This document shows positions 1 through 11,700 of a DNA stretch of 64,000 nucleotides, in pieces (within the stretch, counting starts at the first letter, position 1; each line of letters starts with the position of its first letter). Below the pieces are notes generated by a model. That model made no database searches and had not been told where the DNA came from. It saw only the letters and a list, made by a program, of their open reading frames with translations. The position numbers and the translations under genes were made by a program. The stretch comes from Unio delphinus (taxonomy: Eukaryota > Mollusca > Bivalvia > Unionida > Unionidae): NCBI GenBank assembly GCA_029339505.1, contig JAQISU010000166.1, positions 4,607,501 to 4,671,500 of the forward strand, written 5' to 3'.

Positions 1-2510
1 TGTGGTCAACTGACAGTTAATATTTTGCTTTGTACAGACTTAATAACTTTATCTTTAGCCAAACTTTCTGTTAAACAACTCTATTTTTTACATGTGCAAC
101 TCTAATTTTTACTTGTGTAATTGTTCTACCTTTGACATTTTGTTTCTTTCTTTGTCTTGATTGCAAGGTATAGAAACACATCCTAGATCAAATTTTCCAT
201 TTGTCAATGACATTAATGATGCTATTGATGTAGGACAACGCATTCTACTTAAATTCTCCATGACTAATTAGACTTCACATTGGAATACCCTGTAAATAAA
301 CTTTGCTAATTGGGTGACATAGCTTTATTCCACCCAGCAATTTCAGAATGGATGAGAGAAAGAAATGATCGACAAGCTGGCACTCGTTCATGTCTGGTTG
401 CCCCCATCAGGTGCAACCAGTGGACTTCAGTGTTTTTTAGCCCATATATGCATTTCACATGGCAGACCTTGTCTTGGTTTGGTTTTATTAATGACTATAG
501 TATTTCTAAAGCATGTATGCCTACGTTGAATAAAGTATCTGAGGTATTTATCAATCCTTCAGTGATGAGTACCCATCTGTTGCTTTTTAAAATGAAAAAC
601 TTCCAAGCTGATTGTTACCAGGTGGTTCTTAACACTGTCTTGTTGTACAGTGTATGTGTTTCCAAACAAACTTGAATTTCCATACTAACATTATGAACAT
701 GTTTTTGTGGGCCAGTCTAAGTTTTCAGACAACAGCAGTGATCTAATTCATTGTCTTTGAAAAGCTCCAGATAATTCCATAAATTTCTTACATTTGGGAG
801 CATCACCACTTTAAAATTAAATGTACTTAAGATTTAAACTGCTTTCTCATTTTATTTCATTAAATTATTTGTTGTTGTTGTAGGGTTTAGTGACATTTTT
901 CAGCACAAGATAGGCTATATATAGCAGCCAGTAAAAATGGTGGAGAAAGAACCTGGGAAAACTTCAGAAAGAACTACCAACCCAAGAGAAGATACTGGCA
1001 AGCTTTCTCATGTACCTACAATGGCTGAGCCCAAGGCTTGAACCCATGCAAACAGATTTGAGATGGCATTGATCCATAATGGTGAGCACTTTAAACCAGT
1101 CTACCACTCGGGGCCTCCTTCAATTATTTGAGAAGTATTACATGTAAACATTGTAAATATTGAATGCATAGTTTTTACCTTGAATGCATGTGTAGTCCGA
1201 GGAATTTTATCCCTTTACTAAAATTGAAAATAATGAAATCTTATGTTGCTGTTTGAGTTAAAGAAACCTCAAATAGGGTATACATGGTGGTAGTCAAAAT
1301 ATTTCTGTTTTATTGGTTGAATAATATGCCATATCCCAACATCCCAAACTAATTATTTAGTGCCTTTTTCAGTGTATCATATCCTCTATGGGTGCAAGAC
1401 TGAGAATCAAAAATCACCATGGGGGTTGAAATGAGCATTAAAAAAAAGCTTTGGTATCAAATTGAGGTGCAAATGAGAGTAAAGGGATACACTGCATTTT
1501 TTTAATTGTTCAACCCAGAGAAGAACCAAAATAAAAAAGATCACTCTCTAACTTAGTCCATTTAGTCATTGTAATTAAATTAATATAGGCACTCTTAATG
1601 ACCAGTTTTGGTTACCAAACTAATTCAGTGGCAGTATTATAATTGTTGAAATTTTAACTTATTACATATTGAATTAGCTTCATGGTGCAATATTAAATTT
1701 GAAGCCAAACAGTTAGACAAATTAAGGGTCTATTTGTATTTTTCAAGCAACAGAATCCTTTCTAAGTGGATAAAATTAGTTCATTAAATTACCTTTGCAT
1801 TGAAGGTTATTAGGAAAATTCAAGGGTAGAAAATTTACATGCAAGTATAGGCAAAGAACTGATGCCTTGGAGTTGGAGGAATCTATTTCTACATAGAGAC
1901 AAAAGTCAGACTTGCAAATGTCACAACTAACAGACCAAACCTTTCAGCCACATTTGTTTGATAATTACCCAAGGTTAGAATTAATGGACTCTGAGGATAT
2001 GTGTATTGCAAACAATATCCCAACTTGCACAGGCTGGATATAAAGTGACTGTTTGTCAATGGAACTGAAAATCCTAGGATTTTGGACCTAATTCAATGAA
2101 AATGAAATGATGAAAAGGACAGCTCTCTTTAGCAAAGCATGCAGCCTAAGGAAACCAATATCTGATGTGGGGTTCCAGGAGAAGAAAGGTGTTTAACTTT
2201 GTGCTAATTATAAGAACAGAACCATGGCGAGAGTTTTTTTAAATTTGTTCTGTCAGTTGATAAAGTCTTGAGAGAATAAGATAGGGAAAGTCAGAATTAC
2301 ATTAAATTCCTTTCCATTATGGCCAATTTAAGTACTGATGTTACTGTGTGGCAGACATGTACATGGACATTCATTCAAATGCTGCAGCATATAGAGATCA
2401 AAGTAAAAGGGCAAATAGTATAAAATCAATTGTTTTTTTTTATTTAAAAAAGTCTTTTAAGGAAATAAATAATTTGTACATTATTTTCCCTTGTTCTTTC
2501 TATTAATTAA
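1..2510. other. Probable UBE2N intron 1 sequence, non-coding, part 1
   Basis: No conserved coding block is visible. A 121-codon open frame at 310-675 needs a TTG start and resembles nothing I know. Apart from a family-B SINE at 871-1117 I see only AT-rich single-copy-looking sequence. Confidence 0.5.
871..1117 (-). mobile_element. SINE family B, full-length-like copy
   Basis: On + it runs from gttgttgttgtagggtttag through ttttcagcacaagataggct and the gaacccatgc box to ctaccactcggggcc. Read on - it begins like a tRNA-derived promoter head (A-box-like and B-box-like motifs at 1030-1115) and ends in (CAA)n. It matches copies at 20374-20532, 27408-27590 (+) and 31670-31912. Confidence 0.72.
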
Positions 2511-2514
2511 AGTG

Positions 2515-3400
2515 CATCATCATCATCAGTCTCTTGACCTAGTGTGGATGTTGAGGCACTGTTGCTGAAGATCTGACCGGTTCCCTCCACTTGTCTTGAT
2601 CATTTGCCAATGCCTGTATCTCCGCAAAACATTTCCTGGTTCATTCTGTGATGTCACTCCACTTTTTTCTGTCTACCTCTACTTCTGCCACCCTGGACAC
2701 TGCCCAGCAATACTGTTGTTGATAGACTGTTGGCTCAAGTGACATGGCCATACCATTTCAGCTTTCTCTTTTTGACAGTGGTGAGGTCTTCTTAATGGCC
2801 TACTGTTGTTATGCACTTCTTCATTTGTGATGTGGTCCATGTAAGAAATGCCAAGGATGGTTCTGTAGCATCTCATTTCAAGTGCCTGGATTCTTCATTG
2901 TAATTCTGCTGTCAGGGTCCAGGCCTCACATGAATACAGAAAGACTGAGATGACTAGTGCTCTCAATAGTCTGATTTTAGTTTTCAGACAATTATTCTTG
3001 TCTCTCCAGATGGTTATAACTTTGACATAGCTGCCGTTGTTTATGCTTCTCGTGACAAAACTTCTGCTATTGATCACTTGGTGATTATGGAACCAAGATA
3101 TTTGAACTGGCCCACTGTTTCCAGTTCCTGTCCTCTGACTTTAATCTTGACTGAGATGTGTTTGCTATTATTTGTCATCAGCTTTGTCTTCTTAATGCTT
3201 ATCTCCATTTAAATCTGGAAGATATTTCATCCAGGTTCATCACTCAGTTATCAAGCTTGTCTTCACTGCCTGCTAGCTCATCAATATCATCTGCAAAACT
3301 TAGGTTGGTGATGTTATGCCGTCCAGTGCTGACCAACCCGCAGTGGTTTTCCAAGGCTTCACTCATGATGCACTCCAAGCAGATGTTGAAAAGCATACAC
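2515..3400 (-). mobile_element. Decayed RTE-like LINE, 3' end
   Basis: On - the stretch reads as reverse-transcriptase fragments in shifting frames: FADDIDELAGS around 3290, then KTKIRLLRALVISVFLYSCE and AWTLTAELQ around 2895-3010, EMRCYRTILGISYMDHITNE around 2820-2880, and KWYGHVT around 2735-2760. These match the RT palm and the C-terminal region of RTE-type LINEs. Its 3' end is a (GAT)n simple repeat (2515-2528 on +), typical for RTE. Multiple stops and frameshifts make it dead and older than the copy at 7132. Confidence 0.75.
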
Positions 3401-5655
3401 TTAAAGTGCATACACCTTATCAAATCTCAGCAAGTAAAATTAATGGACAAATTAAAACGTTAGGTGAGACAAGTGAATTTTGGGAAACTACTTCAATGAG
3501 TGGATAAAAAAATTGATGGCTTTGAATAGTTTTTATAATAAAAGTGGTCTATTCATACATTGATTGGATGATGTATTGGACAAAATGAATAATTTTATTA
3601 GTAATGTACCTGGATATTTCCACCGAGTCCTAATTAGCTTCTGATTAGACTTCATAATTCGATTTTTAATTTTTTTAAAAAGAAATATGTGAATTTCCAA
3701 CATGAAATTTGGATTTCATCAAATTAGGATAAAAATGACTTCAGAGCCTATAATTTCAATTTCTGATTTTTCACTAACTCTTTGAAAGGTAAACTGCCAT
3801 GAAAGTAATGTTTTGCTTCAATTACCTATGTATTGTTTTGAAATGGGAAGAGGAGGGGCATGATGTCAATGCAAGTTTATGTGTACATCTAATTTAAGGC
3901 CATGTTTACATGAAACGACAGGGTAAAGAGTTACTATTTTGCCTCAGTGCCATGCTCCCCCCGCCCCAGTGTTCACCCACATGAATGATTGATGTGGACA
4001 CCTGTAGCAGTATTATGGAAGCTGTATCTATATATCACTGTTTTCAGGAGATTTATTAATTTTAAACATTTATATAATTTTTACTGCCCATTTAGTTTTG
4101 GATTAGGACACTTTGCAATGTAGGGATTGAAGTTAGAATTATTTAGACTAACCTCTAGGATCACAATGATAAACTGTTGACTGATCCTGCTGAAATTTCA
4201 CTGATCTTTTTAAAATTAGACACCTTTAAGTTTCTTGCCATTTTGAAAACCTTGTTATGACTAGTGACATTAGGTTGTCATCTACAGACTTTTTATGATG
4301 TCATCTTGGTCCTAAGTGAAAATGGTTGTGCTTGGACATCCTGGTTGGCCAGCTTGATACTCTTGTTATACTTCATCTGAAAAGAAATACACAGGAAAAC
4401 CTTGATGGTATCTAGCTGGTCTACAATAAAAACAACTGTGCCAATTTAATGTCTAATACGACTGCCATAGCTCTTTGTTTGAAAATCAGAATACTACACC
4501 ATCTAAAGTCAAGTCAATATAAGGTTTTCACCTGAAAACTTTTTTTGATGTCTATTTTGTACAGTAAAACCTGCCATGGAAAGCCACTGTTATAAGAGAT
4601 GACCTGTTTTGAAAGTCAACATGTACAATTCATAGATATATTTATTACATTGTGTTATAACCTGTTTAAATGTTTTTATTAAAAAATCACCTGACTTGAG
4701 AGACCACAATTCTATGGCAGATCTTTTAAGACAGGTTGTACTGACCAAATGTGTCCTTTATATATAGGTTAAGAGGATCACAAGAATTCAATCAATCCAA
4801 AATCACTTAAAAATTTATGATCAAGTAATCTTATTCCAGGAAAGTGTTTTATGGGAAACGTATGAGAACAGCACCCTGTTGCTAATATTGCCCATGAAAT
4901 ACATGTAATAGATGAGTGAGTGTTTAGAAATTTGTCAAATTTGCACAGGTTAATGATCATAGACTACTTATAAAAAAAATGCACAAATAGAAGATGTTGG
5001 TAGTTGAATGTTTTTTCATTAGGATAATTATTGAGAGCACACACTTTCAGCTACAGAAAAACTCCTCAACAAACTTCTGAAAGGTCAAAGATTTTCAAAG
5101 GTCTTGTATTTTCTTGCATCGGACTGTCTTGGAAATTATTAAATTTATATAAGAAATATTTTTTTTTGCGTTATTTAGTAAGAGCTGGAAGTTACAGACA
5201 TGGTTTTATGTGCTGTTTCTCCCAGATCTCACAGCACAATGATACACCAGGATAACAAGCAATGCAGTGTCATGTTGATGCCACAATGTAATAATTATGT
5301 CCACATTACAAGTCATATTGAAAACTTAATATGTAATGTAATTTTAGTTGCAAAATAAAGACGATGTAGCAATCATGCCATTCTGAGCTGATCAGGAAGC
5401 ATGGATTGCACTGAAGCAGATAGTCATAAATATAAGAAAATGGACCCAGAAATGTATGAACAGAGGTTCTTTATTAGGTATCCAGAAATGTCTGTGCACT
5501 AGTGTCCTTTATGAGGGACCTAGACAGTGTCCTTTAAAAGGGACCTAGACAGTGTCCTTTATGAGAAATCTTATGATATCCAGTGTGGGCAAATGGATTT
5601 AGATGGGGATATTCACTGAGGCCTGTTTTACTTTTTGTATGCTTAATTTTTGTAG
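3400..5655. other. UBE2N intron 1, part 2
   Basis: Non-coding AT-rich DNA. It contains a MITE (4562-4743) and a fragment of a dispersed repeat (4300-4470) that shares phrases such as 'aaaatggt...gtgccaat' with 30960-31340. I see no exon-like conservation; UBE2N exon 1 was not found here. Confidence 0.5.
4562..4743 (+). mobile_element. Mariner-like MITE (CAGTARAACCTG family), older copy
   Basis: Left end CAGTAAAACCTGCCATGG, right end ACAGGTTGTACTG, so the ends are inverted repeats. A left flanking TA is present and the right one is mutated. It is the same family as 50941-51100, aligned in opposite orientation. No coding capacity. Confidence 0.65.
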
Positions 5656-5757
5656 GAAACACAGCGATTGTTGGCAGAACCAGTTCCTGGAATAACTGCA
5701 CGACCAGATGACTCAAATGCTCGATATTTCCATGTAGTTGTTGCTGGGCCATCAGAG
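5656..5757 (+). CDS. UBE2N: UBE2N coding exon 2
   Basis: The acceptor is ttttgtag before 5656 and the donor is gtttgt from 5758, giving 34 codons in phase 0. It encodes the first helix and first beta strand of the UBC fold (starts [13 protein letters not shown], ends [13 protein letters not shown]). Phase 0 at its start fits the human structure, in which exon 1 ends after the tenth codon. Confidence 0.96.
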
Positions 5758-8700
5758 GTTTGTTTACACTGTGTATGGACCAGATTTAACATGTGCCTTT
5801 TGTTTCCACTGATGCTTAGGATTAAAGTAGATAAGTATTAATAATAGTAATAATAAAGATGATAATAATCTTTTGTTGTTGTGGGTTTAATTAAAGCTGT
5901 ACCGATGTCACTTTTTGTCAATTATGCTGATACCGCGTATAGCAGATTATTAAAACTGCAGATACCGATTATAAGACCAATTATTTCATTATCACTGTAT
6001 ATACTCGCGTCAAAGCTGAATAATTTAGGAAAAAATAAAGGCCTGAAAGAAGGGCGGTGGTGGTGGGGTTGTTGGCTTATTCGCGTGTTAATGTCTAAAC
6101 TTTACCATTTTTAGTTTTTTTTGTTGACTACTGTAGCGGTTGTAAATCTTGTGACATGAAACAATATTTTTTTCCATGTCCTAAGACATAGGCATGTTAA
6201 AAAAGTAACTTTCAGTGACCCTACAATTATTAAACTGTTATAAAGTACTATAATTGATTTTGTTATTTTTTTGCATGTGCATATTTTCTGATTTCTCCAA
6301 CACGAAATTAAATGAAGCTAAATTCAGACTTCATAACTCGCAGGCAGGTTGAGTTTACCAGGGAGACCATGTCATGTACTATTATGTACAGTACTTAACA
6401 CAGTGAATAGCATCACTTAAATGCTTTTTTATTCCCAAACATATTAGATGCAGATTTCGCTCTATTCGGTGTTTCACCCAAATTGTATTCTTCTAGATAA
6501 CATTTCAGCTATCGTAGTCTTTAATAGCTGTTTCATTTACAAAGAATCACCTCTCACGGGTTTCTCATTTTCAGTAATAAAAGCGATTCTACAAATTGAG
6601 GTAATATTTTCAAAAAGGTGCGCACGTTTGGTTATACAAGGCACATAACCATCATAATTTACATGTTCACGAAGAGTGGTAATAATAGTAAGGCATGCGT
6701 ATGAACTTTTTAAAAGCCAAGTAGGGAGACTGAATAAAAAATGTAGAGATTGGGGCCTTAAGTCGTGGGTTTTTTAAAGCTTGGTTTTCACTAAACATTG
6801 ATCCTTCATAATTAACTGAAACCACATTCTGCACTATTGTGTGTTATGCAGTCACCAACAGTTGATTGGCAAATAAAGGATTATTTTATTCCCAGTTTTG
6901 TTGAACACAGGTACCAAAATAGCCAGCTTCATGGAACCTTACATATGACAACAAATAGTTTCCCCTCCTTGTATATCTGATTGTATTCCCTTATTGTCAT
7001 CTCGTAAAGCATATAGTATTGTTTATTTTAAAACATGTATTCTGAATTAGTTTTTTTGATGACACATTTGCTTCATGGTATGTATTTCATTCCTTCTTTT
7101 AATTTAATGATTGTAATTACCTTTGGTATATCATCATCATCTCATCTCCGCCTGTGGCCCCGTTTGGGACATAGGCCGCCAACCAGCTCCCTCCAGGCGT
7201 CTCGGTTCTGGGCGAGTCTCTCCAGCTGTCCCCACGTCTTGCCCATCTTCTTTGCGTCTGCATCCAAATCACGGCGCCAGGTGTTTCTGGGTCTTCCTCT
7301 CTTCCTCTTTCCTTGAGGGTTCCATGTGAGGGCTTGCCTGGTGATGTTGGGAGCAGGTTTGCGGAGGGTGTGGCCAATCCATCGCCAGCGTCTCTGAAGG
7401 ATGTCATCCTCAACGGGCTGTTGCTTCGTTCTCCGCCACAGTTCGTCGTTGCTGATTCTTTCTGGCCAGCGGATCTTTAGGATCTTCCTGAGGCAGGTGT
7501 TGATGAAGACCTGGATTTTCTTCATGGTGGTAGCGGTGGTTCTCCAGGTCTCTGCTCCGTACAGCAATATCGGCTTCACGATGGTGTTGAAGACCCTGAT
7601 CTTGGTGGTGATGTTAAGCTGCCTTGATATCTATATGTTCTTCAGCTGATGGAAAGCTGCCCTTGCTTTGCCGATGCGTGTCTTAACGTCTGCATCCGTT
7701 CCTCCCTGCTTGTCCAGGATGCTGCCAAGGTAGGTGAAGCTATCCACCTCCTCCAGCGCATCGCCTTCCACTGTGATGGGTGTATTGCTGGATGCATTTG
7801 TCTTGAAAACCTTGCTCTTTCCTCTGCTGATGTGGAGGCCCAGGCTGGCTGAGTTGTCCGCAACAATGCTGGTCTTTTCCTGCATCTGTTGTTGGGTATG
7901 CGAGAGGAGAGCCAGGTCATCAGCGAAATCTAGGTCGTCCAGCTGTTTCCAAAGCGTCCACTGGATGCCGTTTCTTTTTTGGTCTGCCGATGTCTTCATG
8001 ACCCAGTCGATGGCCAGCAGGAAGAGGAATGGTGATAGAAGGCATCCTTGTCTCACCCCTGTGTTTACTGCAAAGGCATCAGTGAATTGCCTGCCGTGGA
8101 CGATCCTACAAGTCATTCTTTCATAGGACTTCCTGATGATGTTGGTGATCTTTTCTGGGACTCCATAGTGCCTTAGTAGTTTCCAGAGGGTCTGCCTGTC
8201 GACGCTGTCAAACGCTTTCTCATAGTCGAGAAAATTCACGTAGAGTGGCGAATTCCACTCCAGAGACTGTTCCAAGATGATGCGCAGTGTCGCTATCTGG
8301 TCAGTGCACGACCTTTCCTTTCGGAAGCCAGCTTGTTGGTCACGGAGATGCGGGTCAACTGCCTCTTTCATCCTGTTCAGTAAGATGCGGTTAAACACCT
8401 TCCCCGGGATGGACAACAGCGTAATCCCCCTGTAGTTGGAGCAGTCACTGAGGTCACCTTTCTTAGGTAGTTTGACGAGGTAGCCTTCTCTCCAGTCTGC
8501 TGGTACTTCTTCATCTTCCCATATCGTGCCGAAGAGCGGGTAGAGGAGCTCCACACTGGTTTCCACGTCCGCCTTCAGCGCCTCTGCTGGAATGCTGTCG
8601 GGTCCTGCAGACTTGCCGCTCTTCAATTGCTTGATGGCGCTGCAAATCTCCTCTTTGGTCGGTGCACCGCACTCTATTGGCAGGTCACTTTCCGCTGGCG

Positions 8701-11700
8701 GTACGTCTGGTGGGTTTGCAGGCGCTGGTCTATTTAGCAGTTCCTGGAAATGCTCAACCCATCTGTTCTTCTGTCCTTCCTCGTCTGGGATCGCTCTTCC
8801 ATTCCTGTCCTTGACTGGTCTTTCTGGCTTGGCAAACTTTCCTGAAAGTTTCTTGATGGTGGCATACAGGTCTCTGGTGTTGCCATGGTGAGCTGCTTCT
8901 TCTGCTTCTGTTGCCAGCATCTCTACGTAGCTCTTCTTATCTTTCTTGATGCTGCGCTTGACGCTTCTGTTGGCTTCCGCGTACTCGTCGTTTGCTTTTG
9001 CTTCTGCTGTTCTTGTCCTACTGTTGTTTACGGCAGTCTTCTTCTCTCTTCTTTCTTGAATCTTCCTCAGTGTCTCTGTTGAAATCCATTCTTTGTGCGT
9101 GTATGTTTTGGGGCCCAGTACCTCTTGGCATGTTACCTTTGGTATATATGGTATAAAAATGCCAGACGTTCACTCGTGCAAGTTTCTTTTGTTGCGTGCT
9201 TAGGCTTGAAAAAGTAGCAACACAGAGTGAAAACTAACAAGCTTGTATAAATTGAACAATGAATTTATTAAGTACAATTATTTTCATAAAAATAAATAAA
9301 CTTACAGTTTTAGAGAATCAAATCCAACATTAATCCAATATAGAATTCACAAAAAATAATCCACTAATGGAATTGCGAGAGTCCTGATAAATAAATGTTC
9401 TAATAGTTCCAGGTTCGAATCTTGACGATGTAATCCAAAACGGCTGCCAATGTCACATGATGCAGTTCTTGTTTAAATATCATCCAAATGAATTATGAGC
9501 ACATGTTTTCTCCTCCAAATAGATAATAAATCCTCTTTCTTCAATGAATTGATACAAAGTCCAGAACAAGATAATTAAAATTAAACTCAAACAGAAAATA
9601 CACAACTAATATTTTAAAGCCCAGAGATTCTACTGAACTGTTCTATCCCAAACCACAGTCTATATAACTGTTTTTCTTAAGTAAACAAGTGATCACGTGA
9701 TTTTCTAGAAATTGATAGAGGTTCATGGAAGGTCACAGAAAGAGACTGCCTTCAAAAAGTCACGTATTAAAAGAATGATCTAGAAGAAAAACCATCCCCA
9801 ATATAAAGATGTCCTTGAATTTAACCAATTGTTTTAAAGACCTGTTTATCAATCTGAAGCAAGGTCAGACAATGAGATAAACAAGCCAAGGTCAGCCTGT
9901 TTACAACCGAGTCTAGGTCAGCCTGAATTTTCTAGAAAAAATCTCCCAATTAATGAATATTAAACCCTAAATGACAAATTTGGATTTAACAATTAAAAAT
10001 AAATAAAATTAAATCCAATAGCCATAACACTTTCATGGACATGATGCGTTAGCATTTGGAGTTAAGCATTTGTATTGATAATTCTTGGGATTGAAATTAA
10101 TTGTGTACGATTTTATTGTTATGTTTTTTGTTTTGTTCTGGTTTTATTTTTATTTTTGTATCGTTTAAGTAAAAATCATTAAATTATGTGAATAATGTTT
10201 AAACTTAACATTCTATTTAGTGAAGATGCGAATTCTTTATAGAAAAGTAATTTTTTCATCACAACAATAATTTGCTGGTGATACAGCAGAACATGCAGGA
10301 CTTTTCTTGTTTAGAAGAAAATGAAAATCGAGGGCGTAATGTATTAATCAGGAGTTCTCAGCAAAAATCGGAAGATATGAAATCGGTAGGTAGGCGTAAA
10401 GCAACTCTAAAAATAGGGAGGTTTTTTTTTTCTTCGTTCCGGCGTGAAAGTTGACAGGTATGGTGTATGGTCACTTACATGCTATATATGGCAGCCACTT
10501 TAAGTAGTGGAGGAAGAACCACTGAACAGCGGGTAGCTACATCAGATTTTCTCATATACCCACATTGGCCCAGACCAAGACAACAGCAACAACAATATTA
10601 TGAATTTACATGTTTGGATTAACCTGGATTAACCAGTTTCATTTCTTATTGAGCCCTGCTTTCTTTTGGATGGATGTTTACCTTTATTTATCTTGTTTAG
10701 TATGCCACTTTTTAAAATACTTCAACTAACTTGTACAGTGAATTATGACCAGGATTCTAATGATGTGCCAACAAATCCTGTAAAAATGTGAAATTTCCGC
10801 ATATTCTGGTTTTGTGGAATATTGTAACCTGGTCATAGCTACCAAAAGTATGTGGCAGTTGGAATAAAATAAGTTGAATGTTAATCCAGTATGAAAATGA
10901 ACAGACCTGGAACAAACTTGAAATTGTTAAGCACTTGTATTGCAGGACAAAAATAAAAAACATTGGGACTTTAATTTTTTGCTGTTCGTCTAAAGTTACA
11001 TAAACAGTACACATGACAAAAAACTACAATGGGACTGTAACTATTTGTATCGATCAAGTTACATAAAAAAATACAATCAACTGTAATTTCTTATTTTTTG
11101 TCTTGCTAAAAAGTTCATATCAATACACATGAAAAATACTTCAATGAGACTATAATTTCTTGCAACTTATGTACAGTTACATATCAATACACATGACAAA
11201 ATACTTCAATGGGACTATAATTTCTTGCTACATGTGTACAGTTACATATCAATACACATGATAACTAACTTCAAGGTGGCTGTAATTTATTATGTATTTG
11301 TATACAGTTACATACCAGAATATACAATGGGACAATAATTTATTATTTGTATAAAGTTACATTTAAAAAATAGAATGGGACTTTCATTTCTTGCTATTTG
11401 TCTTAAATTACGTATCAATACATAATAAAATGTACTTCCTTTTCCCATTTCAGTCCCCGTATGAAGGTGGAACATTTAATTTAGAACTGTTCCTTCCAGA
11501 AGAGTATCCAATGTCGGCACCTAAAGTTAGATTTATGACAAAAATATACCATCCTAATATAGATAAGCTTGGTAGAATTTGTTTGGATATCCTTAAAGGT
11601 AATGTATACCCTTTAAGACTTCAGTTTGCAATCATGCCATTTACAACCATTCAATGCAGATTCTGAAGGCAATTTTTTTATTAAGCTGACAATGTTGTGC

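Larger units (their letters stand above)
9148..11453. other. UBE2N intron 2, distal part
   Basis: No host exon seen. It contains an LTR-like segment (9160-10029), a SINE-B fragment (10470-10575) and a minisatellite (10930-11440) that runs into the exon 3 acceptor. Confidence 0.5.

Noticed and set aside
310..675. 121-codon open frame, + strand
   Set aside because: Needs a TTG start, shows no family motif, and has no splice or codon support. Likely chance in a probable intron.
5874..6114. 77-codon + frame after 'ttgttgttgtgggtttaatt'
   Set aside because: The start resembles the SINE-B tail, but the following sequence does not match the family, and the frame has no motif.
7035..9082. Several + strand frames opposite the RTE
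   Set aside because: Shadows of the - strand reverse transcriptase frame.
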